DNA of 64,000 nucleotides from contig CAWIEX010000011.1 in the NCBI GenBank assembly GCA_963835295.1, positions 248,001-312,000 of the forward strand, written 5' to 3'. The position numbers and the translations under genes are program-made. Positions 1-9,300 of this stretch are shown here, in pieces. Within the stretch, counting starts at the first letter, position 1. The number at the start of each line of letters is the position of its first letter. The notes under the pieces are model-generated. The model was not told where the DNA came from and ran no database searches. It saw only the letters and a list, made by a program, of their open reading frames with translations. This stretch comes from JAOPZW01 sp963835295. Lineage in GTDB: Bacteria > Actinomycetota > Thermoleophilia > Solirubrobacterales > Solirubrobacteraceae.

Positions 1-261
1 GACCTGGCGCTGATCGGCCGACGCATCCCCTCCAACGCGACGCTCCCGCAAGGCCGCCAGTGGGCGGACCATGCGGCATACGGCCTCAGCATCGGGCTGG
101 TTCTACGGGCGCGACGCTCCCGGCGCCGGCGCGGCAGCGCCGCTGCTTCTGCGGCGAAGGAGCAGTCGCGCCGCACGGCGCGGCTCTTGCTCCTCTTTCA
201 GGCCAGCGCAACGTCTGGTGCTCGACGGCCGCCGCGGCCGGACCCCACCGCCACGACGTGA
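1..261 (+). CDS. Possible C-terminal end of an unidentified protein (partial)
   Basis: An open frame enters from the left edge and runs 86 codons to a TGA. The first part reads like the end of a small membrane protein: a hydrophobic stretch with Tyr-Gly and Gly-Leu-Val followed by an Arg-rich tail. The last half is low-complexity Arg/Ala/Pro sequence and could simply be high-GC read-through. It overlaps the decayed decarboxylase on the other strand, which argues that at most one is functional. No family recognised. Confidence 0.2.
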   Translation, partial: DLALIGRRIPSNATLPQGRQWADHAAYGLSIGLVLRARRSRRRRGSAAASAAKEQSRRTARLLLLFQASATSGARRPPRPDPTATT

Positions 262-603
262 GGTTCTGGTCGGCCGCCGACGCCAGCAGGTCCGCGGTCA
301 CCCCAACCGGTGCTGGGGCGACTGCACGTAGCCGAAGAACGTCGGCGTCGTCCGCCGCCCGGCGGCGAGGACGGCCGCGCGCGCGGGGAGCAGCTCTTCC
401 ACACTCTCGCCATCTGCCGCCAAGGCCCGGTCGGCGCCGACCAGTCGGTCGACCTTCCCGGCGGACGGCGGACGCTCGAACACGGGCCCCGACCGAGCGG
501 CAGCGACCTCCTGCTCCACCAGGGCCGTCACGCCCGCGAGCAGAGAGCCGAAGTCCTTGCAGGTCAGATCGAGCGAGGCGTCGCGCCGGTCGGGGTCCCT
601 CAT
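205..603 (-). pseudogene. PLP-dependent decarboxylase (aromatic amino acid type), N-terminal remnant
   Basis: The N-terminal ~100 residues resemble group II pyridoxal-dependent decarboxylases (DOPA/tyrosine decarboxylase family). A helical start is followed by the Thr-Pro-Thr-Phe-Phe-Gly-Tyr-Val motif that matches the family's 'HPRFFAY' segment. After a frameshift near 315 the next frame continues with a conserved-looking Ala-Asp-Leu-Leu-Ala-Ser-Ala and Asn-Leu-Thr-Ser-Trp stretch, then homology stops near 205. The PLP-binding domain and its catalytic Lys are absent, so the gene is dead. The start at ATG 603 has a weak AGGA-type ribosome site. Confidence 0.55.
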
Positions 604-952
604 CAGCGAGATCCTGCCACCCCAAGACCAACGGGCGAGCCCACTGCCGTCTCACGCGAAAGCGAGCGTCGCTGTCGCCCACCGCCGGCAGGACGCCCCG
701 GCAGCCGTTGACCTTCCTGAGCCCGCACGGCTTCCGACATCCCGATACCCCCGCTGGAGCCGGAGATCGAGCCCCGGCGCAGGCGCTCCGTGGCAGCGCC
801 CACGCGCTGGTCCCCGGGCAGGCCGATCCCGCCGTAGCGCCGTCGAGACTTCGAGGGCTAGGACGCCAAGCGACTCGAGCGGAAGTCAGAGGCGCGGGGC
901 AAGTCGGCGGCAGACGTCGTCGCCGACCTATGTGGGCAGTTTCTCTAGCGAA
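604..952. other. Region without a supportable gene
   Basis: No frame here looks like a conserved protein. A short + strand stretch near 860-950 (Arg-Leu-Glu-Arg-Lys then Arg-Gly-Lys-Ser-Ala-Ala-Asp-Val-Val) is reminiscent of the C-terminal helix of a small antitoxin, but it is preceded by an in-frame stop. It may be a relic. Confidence 0.4.
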
Positions 953-990
953 GAGGACGGCGTTCGGCCGCTCGGCCGAGCGCCGTCCTC
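953..990 (-). terminator. Hairpin terminator of the subtilase gene
   Basis: A 10-bp perfect inverted repeat (953-962 with 981-990) encloses a second GC-rich inverted repeat. It lies 9 bp past the stop codon of the subtilase. No clear T-tract follows, as is common for high-GC actinobacterial hairpin terminators. Confidence 0.6.
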
Positions 991-998
991 CGGTGCTC

Positions 999-2723
999 TC
1001 AGAAGCCCCTCGCCACCCTGGTGGCGTTGACGATGCCGTCGCCGTAGAACCCGTTGTTGCGGCGGGTGCCTTCGCAGACATGGGTCGCCGTCACCGTCTG
1101 GAACGTCCCGTCGGGCTGCAAGACCTGGCGGGTGTAGGTGAACGCCGCCGGCGTCGGGCACGGGGTGTCGGTGGCCGTCGCTCGCATCAGTAGCTCGACG
1201 AGACCCGGGAACGCGAACTTGCCGCCATTGCGCGGGTCCGGGAGGCCCAACCTGCCCACCGCCAGCGCGGCCACCCCGGCCGCGTGGGGCGACGCCATCG
1301 ACGTGCCCTGCAGGTACTGGTAGTACCCGCAGACTCCGTCGGAGCGGCAGTCCCGCACGACGTTGGGGACATTGGGCGTCCCGTCGGGATTGAGCTGGCC
1401 GGCCGCTTCGGCGAGGTGCTTGGGGTAGGCGGCCAGCACGGCCCTGGTGATGTCGCGCTTGTTGTCGGCGGTGTCGTACACGTCCCCGCCGGGTGCGGAC
1501 AGATCGACGTAGCCGTTGCCGTAGTCCGAGTAGTAGGCCTTGCGCTTGGAGATGCCGGTACTGCTGATCGCCAGGACGTGGTTGCCCTCGGACGGCATCG
1601 AGATGCACGACGGCGGGATCGTCCGCGAGTAGGGCGCCTCACCTGGCGTGTCGGCGAAGTCCGGGCTCGACGCGTCCACGAGCGTCTTGGTGTAGTCGGT
1701 CGCCCCGTTGCCCGCCGCAGAGACCAGCGTGACGCCATGGTTGTGGGCGTAGTCGAGCGCCCGCTGCATCGCGGCGATGATCGTGCGCTGCTCGGCCTGG
1801 TCCGCGGGGGAGTCGGCCGGGTTGTCGGCACAGTTGAACAGCCACGGATCGACGTAGTAGCTCATGTTCACGACGTCGATGCCGTGGTCGCCCGCGTACG
1901 TCAGGGCGTCCACCGAGGGCTGCAGGAAGAAGAAGCCGGAGTCCTGGCCAGCGCGCAGGTTGACGATCGTGGCCCGCGGCGCCACTCCGGCGATCCCGAG
2001 CTTGTTGATCGGCGACGCGATCTCCGACGCCACGTGCGTGCCGTGGCCGTCGTCGTCCTCGTCCACTGGGTCGACGCAACTCGGGTGCTCGCACGGCCCG
2101 TCGATCTCGTTGCCGTTGGCGTCCACCGGGATGTCCGTGACGAAGTTGCGGCTCAGCGCCCGATCGAAGTTCGGGGCGATGTCCGGGTGCGTGCCGTCCA
2201 CGCCCGTGTCGAGGATGCCGACGCGCACGCCCTTGCCCTGCTCGTAGCGCTGGGACCCGGAGGCGGTGGCCCCGATCTGCTGCATGTCCCACTGCTGACC
2301 CGCGAGCGGTTCCCCGGCGGCCGGAGCCGCCGCGCCGCTCCGCGCGGTCGCCCCCTTGAGGTCGGCCTGTGCCGGGTCGCGCTTCTGCACCTTCCCGTCG
2401 GCGATGGCGTCGTCGGGCGCCCTGCCGATGACCTGGTTGCGTGCTACGCCTTGGATGGCCGCCGCGCCTGTGGCATCGGCGGCGAAGCCGCTGTTCGCGC
2501 TCGCGACCGTGGCCACCCCGACGGCTTTGTTCTCCTTGAGGATGGTGCCCCCAGCGAAGGCGATGGCGGCATGGGCGGCATCAGTCGACGCGCCCGCCGC
2601 GTACACCACGACGTACTGCTGCTGGCTCGCGGCTTGGCCCTCGGCAGCGCCCGCGACGGACGCCCAGGACAACCCGACGACGCTCAACGCGACGATGCCT
2701 GCACCGGCGACGAACTTCCTCAC
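999..2723 (-). CDS. Secreted S8 family serine peptidase (subtilisin-like)
   Basis: Extracellular protease of the subtilase family. All landmarks are visible: catalytic Asp172 (Ile-Leu-Asp-Thr-Gly), His227 (Asp-Gly-His-Gly-Thr-His), oxyanion Asn339 (Ala-Ala-Gly-Asn-Gly) and Ser475 (Gly-Thr-Ser-Met-Ala-Ser-Pro). Residues 1-27 form a Sec signal peptide ending Ala-Gly-Ala-Ala. Residues ~35-125 fit an I9-type propeptide/inhibitor region. The GTG start is chosen because a strong GGAGGGGAGG ribosome site sits just upstream, whereas an upstream in-frame ATG at 2765 has none and would add 14 charged residues before the signal peptide. A hairpin terminator follows. It is monocistronic, and nothing nearby suggests a dedicated substrate. 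The 574-aa length is normal for a secreted subtilase. Confidence 0.93.
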   Translation of the reverse strand: MRKFVAGAGIVALSVVGLSWASVAGAAEGQAASQQQYVVVYAAGASTDAAHAAIAFAGGTILKENKAVGVATVASANSGFAADATGAAAIQGVARNQVIGRAPDDAIADGKVQKRDPAQADLKGATARSGAAAPAAGEPLAGQQWDMQQIGATASGSQRYEQGKGVRVGILDTGVDGTHPDIAPNFDRALSRNFVTDIPVDANGNEIDGPCEHPSCVDPVDEDDDGHGTHVASEIASPINKLGIAGVAPRATIVNLRAGQDSGFFFLQPSVDALTYAGDHGIDVVNMSYYVDPWLFNCADNPADSPADQAEQRTIIAAMQRALDYAHNHGVTLVSAAGNGATDYTKTLVDASSPDFADTPGEAPYSRTIPPSCISMPSEGNHVLAISSTGISKRKAYYSDYGNGYVDLSAPGGDVYDTADNKRDITRAVLAAYPKHLAEAAGQLNPDGTPNVPNVVRDCRSDGVCGYYQYLQGTSMASPHAAGVAALAVGRLGLPDPRNGGKFAFPGLVELLMRATATDTPCPTPAAFTYTRQVLQPDGTFQTVTATHVCEGTRRNNGFYGDGIVNATRVARGF

Positions 2724-2782
2724 GGCGCCTCCCCTCCTCACACTCTCTCGTGACCGGCGAAACATACACGGCGTGAGAGCAA

Positions 2783-2915
2783 TCAGCGGTCCAGGCGGGC
2801 CAGGAACTCCGGTGGGTAGCGGTCGCCGGCGGCGCTCCCGATCGGCGCCGCCACGTCGAGGGCGGTCAGTTCTTCTGCGGTCAGCACGATCGCGTCGGCA
2901 GGGCCTGCTGCTTCA
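2783..2915 (-). pseudogene. Aldo/keto reductase, C-terminal remnant
   Basis: About 44 codons before a TGA match the usual end of actinobacterial aldo/keto reductases: Leu-Thr-Ala-Glu-Glu-Leu-Thr-Ala-Leu-Asp, then Ala-Ala-Pro, then Gly-Asp-Arg-Tyr-Pro and a final Leu-Asp-Arg. No start codon or upstream barrel sequence remains. It sits just upstream of the subtilase start and overlaps its promoter region, so it is a scar of an earlier gene. Confidence 0.5.
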
Positions 2916-2932
2916 TCGGTTAGTCCGCCTCG

Positions 2933-3322
2933 CTAGGGGTTCGTGCAAGCAGGGTCGGTGCACAGTGCGAGGCTCTCGATCCGGCGCACGAGTTCCCGTC
3001 GCAACCACTGAGAATGCCGTCTGGACAAGGTGGAAACGATGATCTCGTCGAAGTCTCCGCTGCGGACCGCGTCTTGAACAGCCTGCCATGCATCCGGGCC
3101 TCCGACGCAGCTCGCGACGGGCTTGCAGGCGGCACGCCGAAGCAGCGGTACGGCCGTGTCGAGCGTCCAGTCCGCGGACGCGCGGTTCCTCGCGTCAGGA
3201 ATGAGCAGCGTGAATTCGGATGTGCCGGCTCGTGCCCGGCGGCGCACCTCCGCGAGCAGCCGTGGCGTTGCCGCGGTGCGATTTGCCACCACAAGCACAC
3301 GGGTTGTTCGTATGGACGCCAT
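2933..3322 (-). CDS. Conserved hypothetical protein with UspA-like alpha/beta fold
   Basis: 129-aa soluble protein. The N-terminus (Arg-Val-Leu-Val-Val-Ala-Asn-Arg-Thr) followed by a helix, a second strand (Phe-Thr-Leu-Leu-Ile-Pro) and a late Asp-Glu-Ile-Ile-Val-Ser-Thr-Leu motif is typical of small universal-stress-like proteins found as singletons in Solirubrobacterales. I recognise the architecture but know no experimental function. It lies 143 bp downstream of a small same-strand gene and may share its transcript. The two Cys near the C-terminus (Cys-Thr-Asp-Pro-Ala-Cys) are unusual and could be redox- or metal-related. Confidence 0.7.
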   Translation of the reverse strand: MASIRTTRVLVVANRTAATPRLLAEVRRRARAGTSEFTLLIPDARNRASADWTLDTAVPLLRRAACKPVASCVGGPDAWQAVQDAVRSGDFDEIIVSTLSRRHSQWLRRELVRRIESLALCTDPACTNP

Positions 3323-3465
3323 CAGCCCCGTCCGATCACGACGCCGAGTCTCGCGGACAGCCGGAATCTTCCCGCCCCACGCTGGTAGCCGCGGTACTGC
3401 CGTGGACGACGCTGAGAAGCGCGGTCAGCGCTGCCGCCACGCATACCGAGCAATGCTCGAGCACG

Positions 3466-3678
3466 TCAATGCCTGGGCCGCCGGTTGCCCGGATGACCCT
3501 CCGACCAGGCACCGAAGATGGCCCGATCCACGTTCTCCAAAACCGACAAGTCCGGATATTGCGGCTGGCGCCGCTCGTGGATTCGCTCCGCCGTATCACT
3601 CGGAGCCGGCCGTCGGAGCAGCCACCCAAGCCAGCGCGGGAGTCTGACTTCGCCACCCCAGGGTTGCAGTTCGCTCAT
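3466..3678 (-). CDS. Small hypothetical protein (70 aa)
   Basis: Short basic protein beginning Met-Ser-Glu-Leu, with a Trp-rich amphipathic segment (Pro-Arg-Trp-Leu-Gly-Trp-Leu-Leu-Arg-Arg) and a charged tail. The ATG has a GGAGA ribosome site at good spacing, which separates it from overlapping shadow frames. It precedes the UspA-like gene on the same strand. No function assignable. Confidence 0.5.
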   Translation of the reverse strand: MSELQPWGGEVRLPRWLGWLLRRPAPSDTAERIHERRQPQYPDLSVLENVDRAIFGAWSEGHPGNRRPRH

Positions 3679-4265
3679 CGCGTCTCCAATCGCTCGTGCG
3701 GGCCCTGTCTCCGGGCCTTCGGTTATTGGCCCGCGAATGTGACCGCGCGTCTAGCCGATCGTGGCAAGGCACAACGCGCTGTGGGTGCGATACATCACGC
3801 GACCGCTACCTGAAGCGTCTGATGCGAACACTCTCGTCCCGGAACGCCAATGGCAGCCACCACCGTCCGAGGGCCGCGCCCGCGTCAGCGCTGGCTGGAA
3901 GTCACAGGTGAAGTGCAGTTCTGTTCGTCCGAAGCGGTGACGCGGTTGTCGCGCGCACGGCGAGGGCTCTGGACCGAGGTCCGCGCCAACACCCTCGCAA
4001 CCGGCGGAAAGAAGTCCGGAAGACCCGTCGACCGCCACACGCGGCCGGGACCTCAAGCCTTCAGCGCACCACCGCGACGACGTGACCATCGCAAGACTTA
4101 CGCGACAGCCTCGCGTGGTTGCAGCAGCCGAGGCGAGAGACCTGCGCTGCGCAAGTCACGTCCGAATGGCAGCGACCGTCGCGATCACGTCCCCCGACCA
4201 GACACGACTGTCGGGATGCCCGGCGTTGGAGCGCGGCGAGCGCTGCGCGCGTTGGAGCACGGCCG
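3679..4265. other. Region without a supportable gene
   Basis: About 590 bp. All open frames have Arg/Ser/Pro-rich translations with no ribosome site or recognisable motif. Likely decayed or non-coding accessory DNA. Confidence 0.4.
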
Positions 4266-6056
4266 CTAGAGCGTCAGGCTTCCTTCGGTCGAAGCACGCA
4301 CGCTCGTGGGCGTGTCTAGCTCCATGAGGAACTCGGTCAGCTGGTCGGCTGCGCTCTCCACTCTGGCAGCGTGAGGCTCGGTGCGATCGATGCGGACGGC
4401 ATTCTTGTCGCTCTCATCCTTGACCGATGCCGTCCACTGGTCCTCCTTCTCCCACTCGGGGTGGCCGTCGCGGCTCTTGCAGCAGTAGAGGGCGAACTCG
4501 CATTCCATCTCGGGAGCGATCAGGTGAGCATCCACCGTGACGTCGTGATGCACGGCGTCGTCCCCGAGCCAGAGCTCGATCTCGCGCACCAGCAGACCGG
4601 CAAGAGGCACGAGCGTCGCGCGCAGGTGATCACGATCCTGGTTGCGCTTGTGATCGCGCAGAGCCCCGTTGACCTGGCCGACGAGCCGTCCCGCGATGCG
4701 CGTCTCGAGCTGCGCGTGGTCGTCGTCTCGGGCTTCGAGCGCGAGGTACGCGATCCGGCGCTTGCCGGGCTTGAGCTTGACCTGGGTCTTCTGGCAGTAG
4801 TGGTTGCGCTTGCTGCAGGGGCGCTCGGGGGGCTCGGGTTGCGCGTCGAGTTGCCACGTGGCGCGGCGCCGAGTGCGCGCGGTCCGGCGCAGGCTCTCGA
4901 GGAGCATCCCGGCGACCAATGCGGCGAGCACGACGACCAGCCAGTTCGATCCGCCGTTCTTCGCCGGTGGTGGGGACTGCGTCACCCCTGGTTGGGTTAC
5001 CGACGCGGGGCGGACGCGGACGGTCCAGCGGGCACTGGCCGCTGGCCCTGCCACGACACCGGCTCCCAAGGCGCGGACCGCGAACCTATGTGACCTGCGT
5101 GAGAGGCCACCGTAGGTTCGCGGCGAGCGGCAGGCGACGAAAGCCGAGCCGTCCAGCGAGCACTGAAAGCGCGATGCGGCCGGAGTCGCGGTGAAGGCGA
5201 GCCGCGCCCGCCTGCTGACCACCGTGCCCTCCGGCGCCGAGGTGATCACGGCTCGCGGGGGACGTTGGGGAGGCAGCACGGCCGCAGCAACGGTCCACGA
5301 CGCGCTCGTGGCAATGCTGGTCTCCTTGCCGGCGACCGCGACCACCGTGAAGGCATGCGTGCCGTCGGACAGATCTCGATACTGCTGCGGGGAGGAGCAC
5401 GGAGCCGCGACGCCGTCCAGCGTGCAGCGGAAGGCTGCGTTCGAGCGGTTCGCGGCGAACGAGATCGTCGCGACCCTCTGGTGGACCTTGCCCGACGGCG
5501 CCGATGTGATCGTGACCTCGAGCTGGTGCCGCACAACCTCCGCGATCGTGTAGAAGGTCTGTGCTTCACCGCTGCTGTGAGTCCCGGGCAGCACGGCAGA
5601 CACTGCGAAGGAGAGTCGCTGCCCGAGCGGCAACGGGCCGTAGTGGACCGGAGACGTGCACGGACCACCGGCCGCAGTGCCGACCTGACACGTGAAGATG
5701 GCGCCAGGCTTGTTCGCCGAGAACGAGATGTCCCCGCTGGGAGGAATCGCGCTCTCCTGCGGCGGGGCGTCGATCGTCACGCTGAAGGGTTCCGGCGCGG
5801 TGGCGCTGCTCGTCCCGTCGCTTGTGCCGGTCGAGCCGGTACCCGACTGTTGCGCGGTCGTACCTGCACCGGCCTGTTGCCTGGTTGTGCCTGTACCGGC
5901 CTGTTGCCTGGTTGTGCCTGTACCGGCCTGTTGCGTGGTCGTGCCTGTACCGGGCTGTTGCGCGGTCGCAGGCGCTGCCGACAGGAGCGCGGCCAGGACA
6001 AAGACGCCGGACAGCCAGCGAACCCTCGGGCAGACTCTCATCGGCCAAGCGGCCAT
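4266..6056 (-). CDS. Membrane-anchored protein with extracellular Ig-like repeats
   Basis: 596-aa type I membrane protein. A signal peptide (residues ~1-32, ending Ala-Thr-Ala) is followed by about five imperfect nonapeptide repeats (Gly-Thr-Gly-Thr-Thr-x-Gln-Gln-Ala). Three extracellular Ig-like repeats of ~85 residues follow, each carrying the Phe-x-Cys-x-Leu-Asp-Gly ... Cys ... Ser-Pro ... Tyr-x-x-Leu motif common in secreted actinobacterial beta-sandwich proteins. A Pro-rich linker leads to one transmembrane helix near residue 370 and a ~200-residue charged cytoplasmic domain with several Cys/His that I do not recognise. The ATG at 6056 has a GGAG site 4 nt upstream; an ATG five codons later is an alternative. 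No operon partner is visible. It could pass extracellular contacts to the cytoplasm. Confidence 0.75.
   Translation of the reverse strand: MAAWPMRVCPRVRWLSGVFVLAALLSAAPATAQQPGTGTTTQQAGTGTTRQQAGTGTTRQQAGAGTTAQQSGTGSTGTSDGTSSATAPEPFSVTIDAPPQESAIPPSGDISFSANKPGAIFTCQVGTAAGGPCTSPVHYGPLPLGQRLSFAVSAVLPGTHSSGEAQTFYTIAEVVRHQLEVTITSAPSGKVHQRVATISFAANRSNAAFRCTLDGVAAPCSSPQQYRDLSDGTHAFTVVAVAGKETSIATSASWTVAAAVLPPQRPPRAVITSAPEGTVVSRRARLAFTATPAASRFQCSLDGSAFVACRSPRTYGGLSRRSHRFAVRALGAGVVAGPAASARWTVRVRPASVTQPGVTQSPPPAKNGGSNWLVVVLAALVAGMLLESLRRTARTRRRATWQLDAQPEPPERPCSKRNHYCQKTQVKLKPGKRRIAYLALEARDDDHAQLETRIAGRLVGQVNGALRDHKRNQDRDHLRATLVPLAGLLVREIELWLGDDAVHHDVTVDAHLIAPEMECEFALYCCKSRDGHPEWEKEDQWTASVKDESDKNAVRIDRTEPHAARVESAADQLTEFLMELDTPTSVRASTEGSLTL
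5845..5965 (-). repeat. Tandem 27-bp coding repeats
   Basis: Four to five tandem copies of a 27-bp unit encode the nonapeptide Gly-Thr-Gly-Thr-Thr-x-Gln-Gln-Ala directly after the signal peptide of the Ig-like protein. The units differ at a few bases. In-frame length variation among relatives would be expected. Confidence 0.8.
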
Positions 6057-6376
6057 GACTCTCCAATGGCCCGGGACAGCCGCCCGAGCGTTTAGGCGTG
6101 GGCTGAAGACCGCAGGAGTCCGGCGAGATCGCAGACCTCCCAGCCTTCACCCTTTAGAGGCTCGCCCTGGCGCCAGGAATACATCGGTCGCCGCGGGTGC
6201 GCCTACGCCGGCCTTTGTTGCGCCTGCGCAACTCCAGGTCTGGGGCCTCAAGAGCGTTGTTGTCCGGGCGTCCGCTCCCGCCTCCGCGTGGAAGGAGGCG
6301 TCTCGGTTGAGGCTCACGACATGACGGGAGAGAACGAAACGAAGTGGAGCGACCGGGAGGCTCCTGAATGTGCGCC
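6057..6376. other. Region without a supportable gene
   Basis: 320 bp between two minus-strand genes. It should contain the promoter of the Ig-like protein gene, but no convincing -35/-10 pair stands out, and no coding frame here is credible. Confidence 0.35.
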
Positions 6377-9300
6377 TCAGACCTCGTGCGAGTGTCGACG
6401 GGCGTTGTGATGCCCGAGGTCTCGTTGAGCGCGTCGGAGGTCGTGGTGGGCGTGTTGCCAGTGCGCGCGCCCTGGCCTGTCGCTCGGTGGCGGCCCCAGC
6501 GCGTGGCGGTCGTCGGTGATGGCGTGGTCGAAGCGGTAGGCCTCGATCCGTGTGGCGGCTTGCTGCCAGGTGCTGCGAGCGCGCCGCTGTTCCGGGAGAG
6601 CGCCGAGCGCTTCTGTGAGGTAGGGAGCTGGTTGCTCGAGCGCGACGCGCAGATGCTCGCGGCGGCGGCTCGAGAGCTGCGCGTTGAGCTCGGCGGCGCG
6701 CTCGCGTAGCGCGCGGCGCTCGGCCTCCCATGCCGTCCGGTCGGGGACCCTGCTTGAGAGGTTGCGCTCACGCTCGGCAGCCGCCGCGATTTCCCCCTCG
6801 GCGAGCTTGAGGCGTTGGCACTGCAGCGCGCGTTCGGCGGAGCCCGCGGCGCGCCGGCGCAGCACACCGCGCGTCGGAGGGTCGAGCTCGGCGATGCGTG
6901 CGCGCGCACTGTCAGCGACGCGTTGCGCCTCGTCCCGAGCGCCGCGAGCCGCGTGCAACTGGTCGACGAGGTGCTCGGGGTATTGGCCGATGCGCTCGCG
7001 AAGCTGCGTGAGCTCAGCCTGGAGCTCAACGACGGCCGGGCGGGCGACAGAGGCACCGGCGTGCGCGAGCTCGAGGTGGGCTGGACCACGCTTGCGCTCG
7101 GCGCCCATGCGATCCAGCGCGAGGTCCTCGTCGTCACGACACCGCATGGCCGCCTCGAGGCGCTCGATCGGGGTTCGCTCGTCGCGCAGACAGCAGGCTA
7201 GGCCGGGGGCGATCTCCGCACGGTCGAGCTCGTGCTCGGTCGGGGTGTCGATGATGAACAACTCGGTTGGCTCTCGCGCGCGCGAGAGCGCGGTGTAGGA
7301 CCAGTTGCGCGTGAAGTCTTCGGGGCGCCCGACGACCCCCGCCCATTCGACGGTGGCACCCTGGACGGTGTGCGCGGTCAGCGCGTAGGCGTGCTGCAGA
7401 TGCTCGGCCACGTAGGAAGCATCGAGTCGGCGCTGGGCGCCGGCCTCGGTGCGCACAAGCACATCTTTCTCGGTCTGGTCGACGGCGATCACCGTGCCGC
7501 GCATCCCGTTCTCGACCGCGCGATCGCGATCGTTGCGACGCGCGACGACCCGATCACCGACGGCGAACTCGTAGCCACCGATGTGGACGCTCTCGCCGAG
7601 CCGGCCGTCGCCCTTCAGCTCGGCACGGATGAGCGCGTTGAGGCGCCCGCGGCGCTGGTTGTCACGCACGACCAGGACGGCCTGCCCCCACGGGCAGGCG
7701 GCCTGGCGCGACCGCCACGCGGCGACCGCGGCGCGCTCCCCCGCGCTTGCGTCCTGCGCATCGCCGATGTGGAGGTGCAACTCGCCGCGGGCGGCCTTCT
7801 CGGTGATGTAGTCGGTGGGATCGCCGCGGTGCAGCTGGGACAGGAGCTGGCGCTCGCGTGGGTCGCGCTGGCGCATGACGTCGCGCAGCTCGTGCGAGCC
7901 CAGGCGCTCGGTGAGTGAGCCCAGCCAGCCGCCGGCCTGCACGCTCGAGAGCTGACCGGAGTCGCCGATCGCGATCACCTTCACCCCGGCGGCGTGGGCG
8001 TGAACCATGACACGCGCGGTCTCGCGTGTGCTCGCCATCCCCGCCTCGTCGAGGATCAACACCGCCCGGCCCGACCCGAAGCCGCGGTCGTCGGCATCGA
8101 GGTCGAGCGCCAGGCGCGTCAGCGTCCACGCCTGCCCGATGCAGGCCTGCTCGGTGAGCTCGCGCACCGCGCGGCCGGTCGGCGCCGCCCCGAGAACGCG
8201 AAAGCCGCCGGCCGTGTAGGCCTGGGCGAGCAGGCCGGCGGTGAACGTCTTGCCCGTCCCCGCCAGCGCCTCGACCGTCTCCACCCCGTGCCCGCTCGAC
8301 GTCAGGCCATGAATGACACGTGCTTGCTCGGCCGTGGGCGCGAGGGGCGAGCTCGCGAGCACCGCGTCGACCAGGGCGCGATCGACAATGCCGGCGCCTT
8401 CGCCGCGACGCCCCTGCGCGCCACGCACGATCGCATGCTCGTGAGCGAGCAGATCACTCGTCGTGAACCGCCCGACTGCACGATGCACGTCGTCGCGCCC
8501 GAGGAACTGCGCCGCGGCGCGCTCGACCGCCTCCGCCGGTGCCCCCTGCCCGTGCGCGGCCGCCCACGCCATCACCGCCTCGCGCTTGGCGAACGTGTTC
8601 TGCTTGTCGGTCAGCCCGCCCGCTCCGGCCAGCTCGCAGCTGACGCGTCGCGGGTCGGGGATCTCGGGCGCCCTCGCCGGTCCGAGCACCAGCGCCGCGA
8701 GCTCGCGCGCACCGAGTCCATGCTCGGCCGCCCGGGCACGCACGACGTCACGCCACGGCGCGGTCTCGACCCCGTAATGCTTGCGCCCGCGGGTGTCGTG
8801 CGCGATCGCCTCACGCCCCGCATCCCCAACCTGGACGCCGGCCGCCACCAGCTCGCGCTCGCGCTCCTCGATCTGCCGACGACGCGTGGAGAACTCCCGC
8901 AACACGCCCGGGGCGAGCTGCTCGATCTCCGCCATCCCGTTGCGCACCGGCCCCCAGCGCACCCACGGAAGACGCTCACGGACGGCTGCGCGAAGGTGCG
9001 CTTGGTAGAGGAACCCGGCCGCCTTGGCGTGCTGGAAGATCGGGGTGGCATCAAGCGCGGTCCACCGCCCGTCAGTGCCGCGCGCCATGTTCGCCGCCAC
9101 CACATGCGTATGCAGTTGCGGATCCTCCGCGCGGCTCATCCTGTGGCGATAGGCGGCCGCCACGAACCCCTCCCCCACCTCGCGGCGCACCCCGCCGCGG
9201 CCGCGACGCACCCGACACGCCTCACGCTCCAGATACCCCACCGCCGCGTCCACCGCTTGCTCGTGTGCCTCGACCAGCGCCCCGGCCAGCGCCGGCTCGC

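Noticed and set aside
60..1193. Long + strand frame at the left edge
   Set aside because: Translation is Arg/Pro/Ala-rich without motifs and is antisense to the decarboxylase remnant and the subtilase end. A GC-driven shadow.
5845..5965. CRISPR-like regular repeats
   Set aside because: The 27-bp units are contiguous with no spacers and encode a nonapeptide in frame. A coding tandem repeat.
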